NCBI GenBank assembly: GCA_947496145.1
Contig: CANMBS010000006.1
Span: forward strand, 62,001-126,000
Length of the DNA stretch: 64,000 nt
Reading direction: 5' to 3'
DNA from: an uncultured Pseudovibrio sp.
GTDB taxonomy: Bacteria; Pseudomonadota; Alphaproteobacteria; Rhizobiales; Stappiaceae
A program made the translations under genes and the position numbers. The notes below the pieces were generated by a model, which was given only the letters and a program-made list of their open reading frames with translations, was not told the origin of the DNA and made no database searches. Of the stretch, positions 63,613-64,000 are shown piece after piece (within the stretch, counting starts at the first letter, position 1; every line of letters begins with the position of its first letter).

Positions 63613-64000
63613 ATGGGCTTCATGCGCTTTGCCACAGTTGCAACACTTGCATTACTTGCTTCTACTCAGTCTCAGGCAAAGGACTGGAGTAAAATCCGAA
63701 TTGCCACTGAAGCCTCCTACCCTCCGTTTGCCTACACCACTGCGGACGGCAAACTTGCCGGCTTTGAAATTGAACTAGGTAATGCGATCTGTGAAGAGCT
63801 GAAGGCTGAATGTGAATGGATGCCAGTTGACTGGGATGGTTTGATCCCGGGTCTGATTGCTGGCAAATACGATAGCATCATGGCTTCCATGTCTATTACG
63901 CCGGAGCGGAAACAGCGTATTCAGTTCTCAGAAAAATACTACAACACGCCTCCAGGCATTGCTGTCCCCAAAGACAGTCCGATCACTGAGGCAACCATTG
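63613..64000 (+). CDS. Polar amino-acid ABC transporter substrate-binding protein (tandem copy 3, cut by window)
   Basis: About 129 codons of a third paralogue are visible before the right edge. The ATG follows AAAGGGGAA. The signal peptide ends SQAKD. The SBP_bac_3 signature reads ATEASYPPFAYTTADGKLAG and is followed by VDWDGLIPGLIAGKYDSIMA and SMSITPERK. It resembles copy 1 more closely in its signal peptide (MGFMRFA against MRFMRLA) and its leader, which suggests that copies 1 and 3 are the nearer pair. The C-terminal half and any permease genes lie outside. Confidence 0.92.
   Translation, partial: MGFMRFATVATLALLASTQSQAKDWSKIRIATEASYPPFAYTTADGKLAGFEIELGNAICEELKAECEWMPVDWDGLIPGLIAGKYDSIMASMSITPERKQRIQFSEKYYNTPPGIAVPKDSPITEATI

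Noticed and set aside
1-64000. CRISPR arrays, tRNA or rRNA genes, insertion sequences, integrases, prophage
   Set aside because: No regularly spaced repeats, no tRNA-like cloverleaf arms, and no transposase or integrase motif were noticed on either strand by eye.

Overview
The window looks like a chromosomal segment of an alphaproteobacterium of the order Hyphomicrobiales (Rhizobiales). This rests on a flagellar cluster of the rhizobial kind (MotC, MotE, FlbT, FlaF, FtcR, and a lytic transglycosylase between fliK and flgE), laid out much like that of Sinorhizobium. Base composition is near half GC by eye (not counted). That and the gene families fit a marine member such as the Stappiaceae/Pseudovibrio group, but the genus is a guess.

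Positions 1-33,064 are one flagellar and motor locus. Reading the minus strand from right to left, the first block is motA-fliM-(DUF6468-like gene)-fliN-fliG-flhB-(unknown gene). Next comes flgB-flgC-fliE-flgG-flgA-flgI-motE-flgH-fliL-fliP, then one flagellin gene with its own terminator, then fliF-(FliH-like gene)-motB-motC-fliK-(lytic transglycosylase)-flgE-flgK-flgL-flaF-flbT-flgD-fliQ-flhA (cut by the left edge). Divergent from motA are flgF, an unknown gene and fliI on the plus strand. The locus closes with the master regulator ftcR on the minus strand behind a strong terminator. Together these encode most of the MS ring, C ring, export gate, rod, P and L rings, hook, junctions, filament, stators and flagellin regulators. 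fliR, fliJ, fliO and the chemotaxis genes are not seen here.

After a 750-base AT-rich gap, positions 33.8-64 kb hold mostly housekeeping genes in short transcription units. They are: ugd; tamA-tamB (outer-membrane assembly and lipid transport); a malate/lactate-type dehydrogenase divergent from a succinate-semialdehyde dehydrogenase; a GNAT acetyltransferase; a methyltransferase; a YceI-cytochrome b561-YceI unit; a class I fumarase; an L,D-transpeptidase; a DUF971 protein; moaA; an orphan Flp pilin; a LysR regulator; the Fe-S carrier Mrp; a Tat-exported CpdB-like nucleotidase; a small BLUF blue-light sensor; mobA-moeA; and three tandem amino-acid substrate-binding proteins, the last cut by the right edge.

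No rRNA, tRNA, CRISPR array, insertion sequence or prophage was seen. The points most worth a second look are: the two unrecognised flagellar-locus proteins and the FliH-like protein; the displaced ftcR with a degenerate receiver; the triplicated binding proteins, two of which share a leader hairpin; the BLUF protein; a dyad operator candidate between the two dehydrogenases; and a rhizobial-type palindromic mosaic repeat between fliQ and flhA. I did not find a clearly new multi-gene system.
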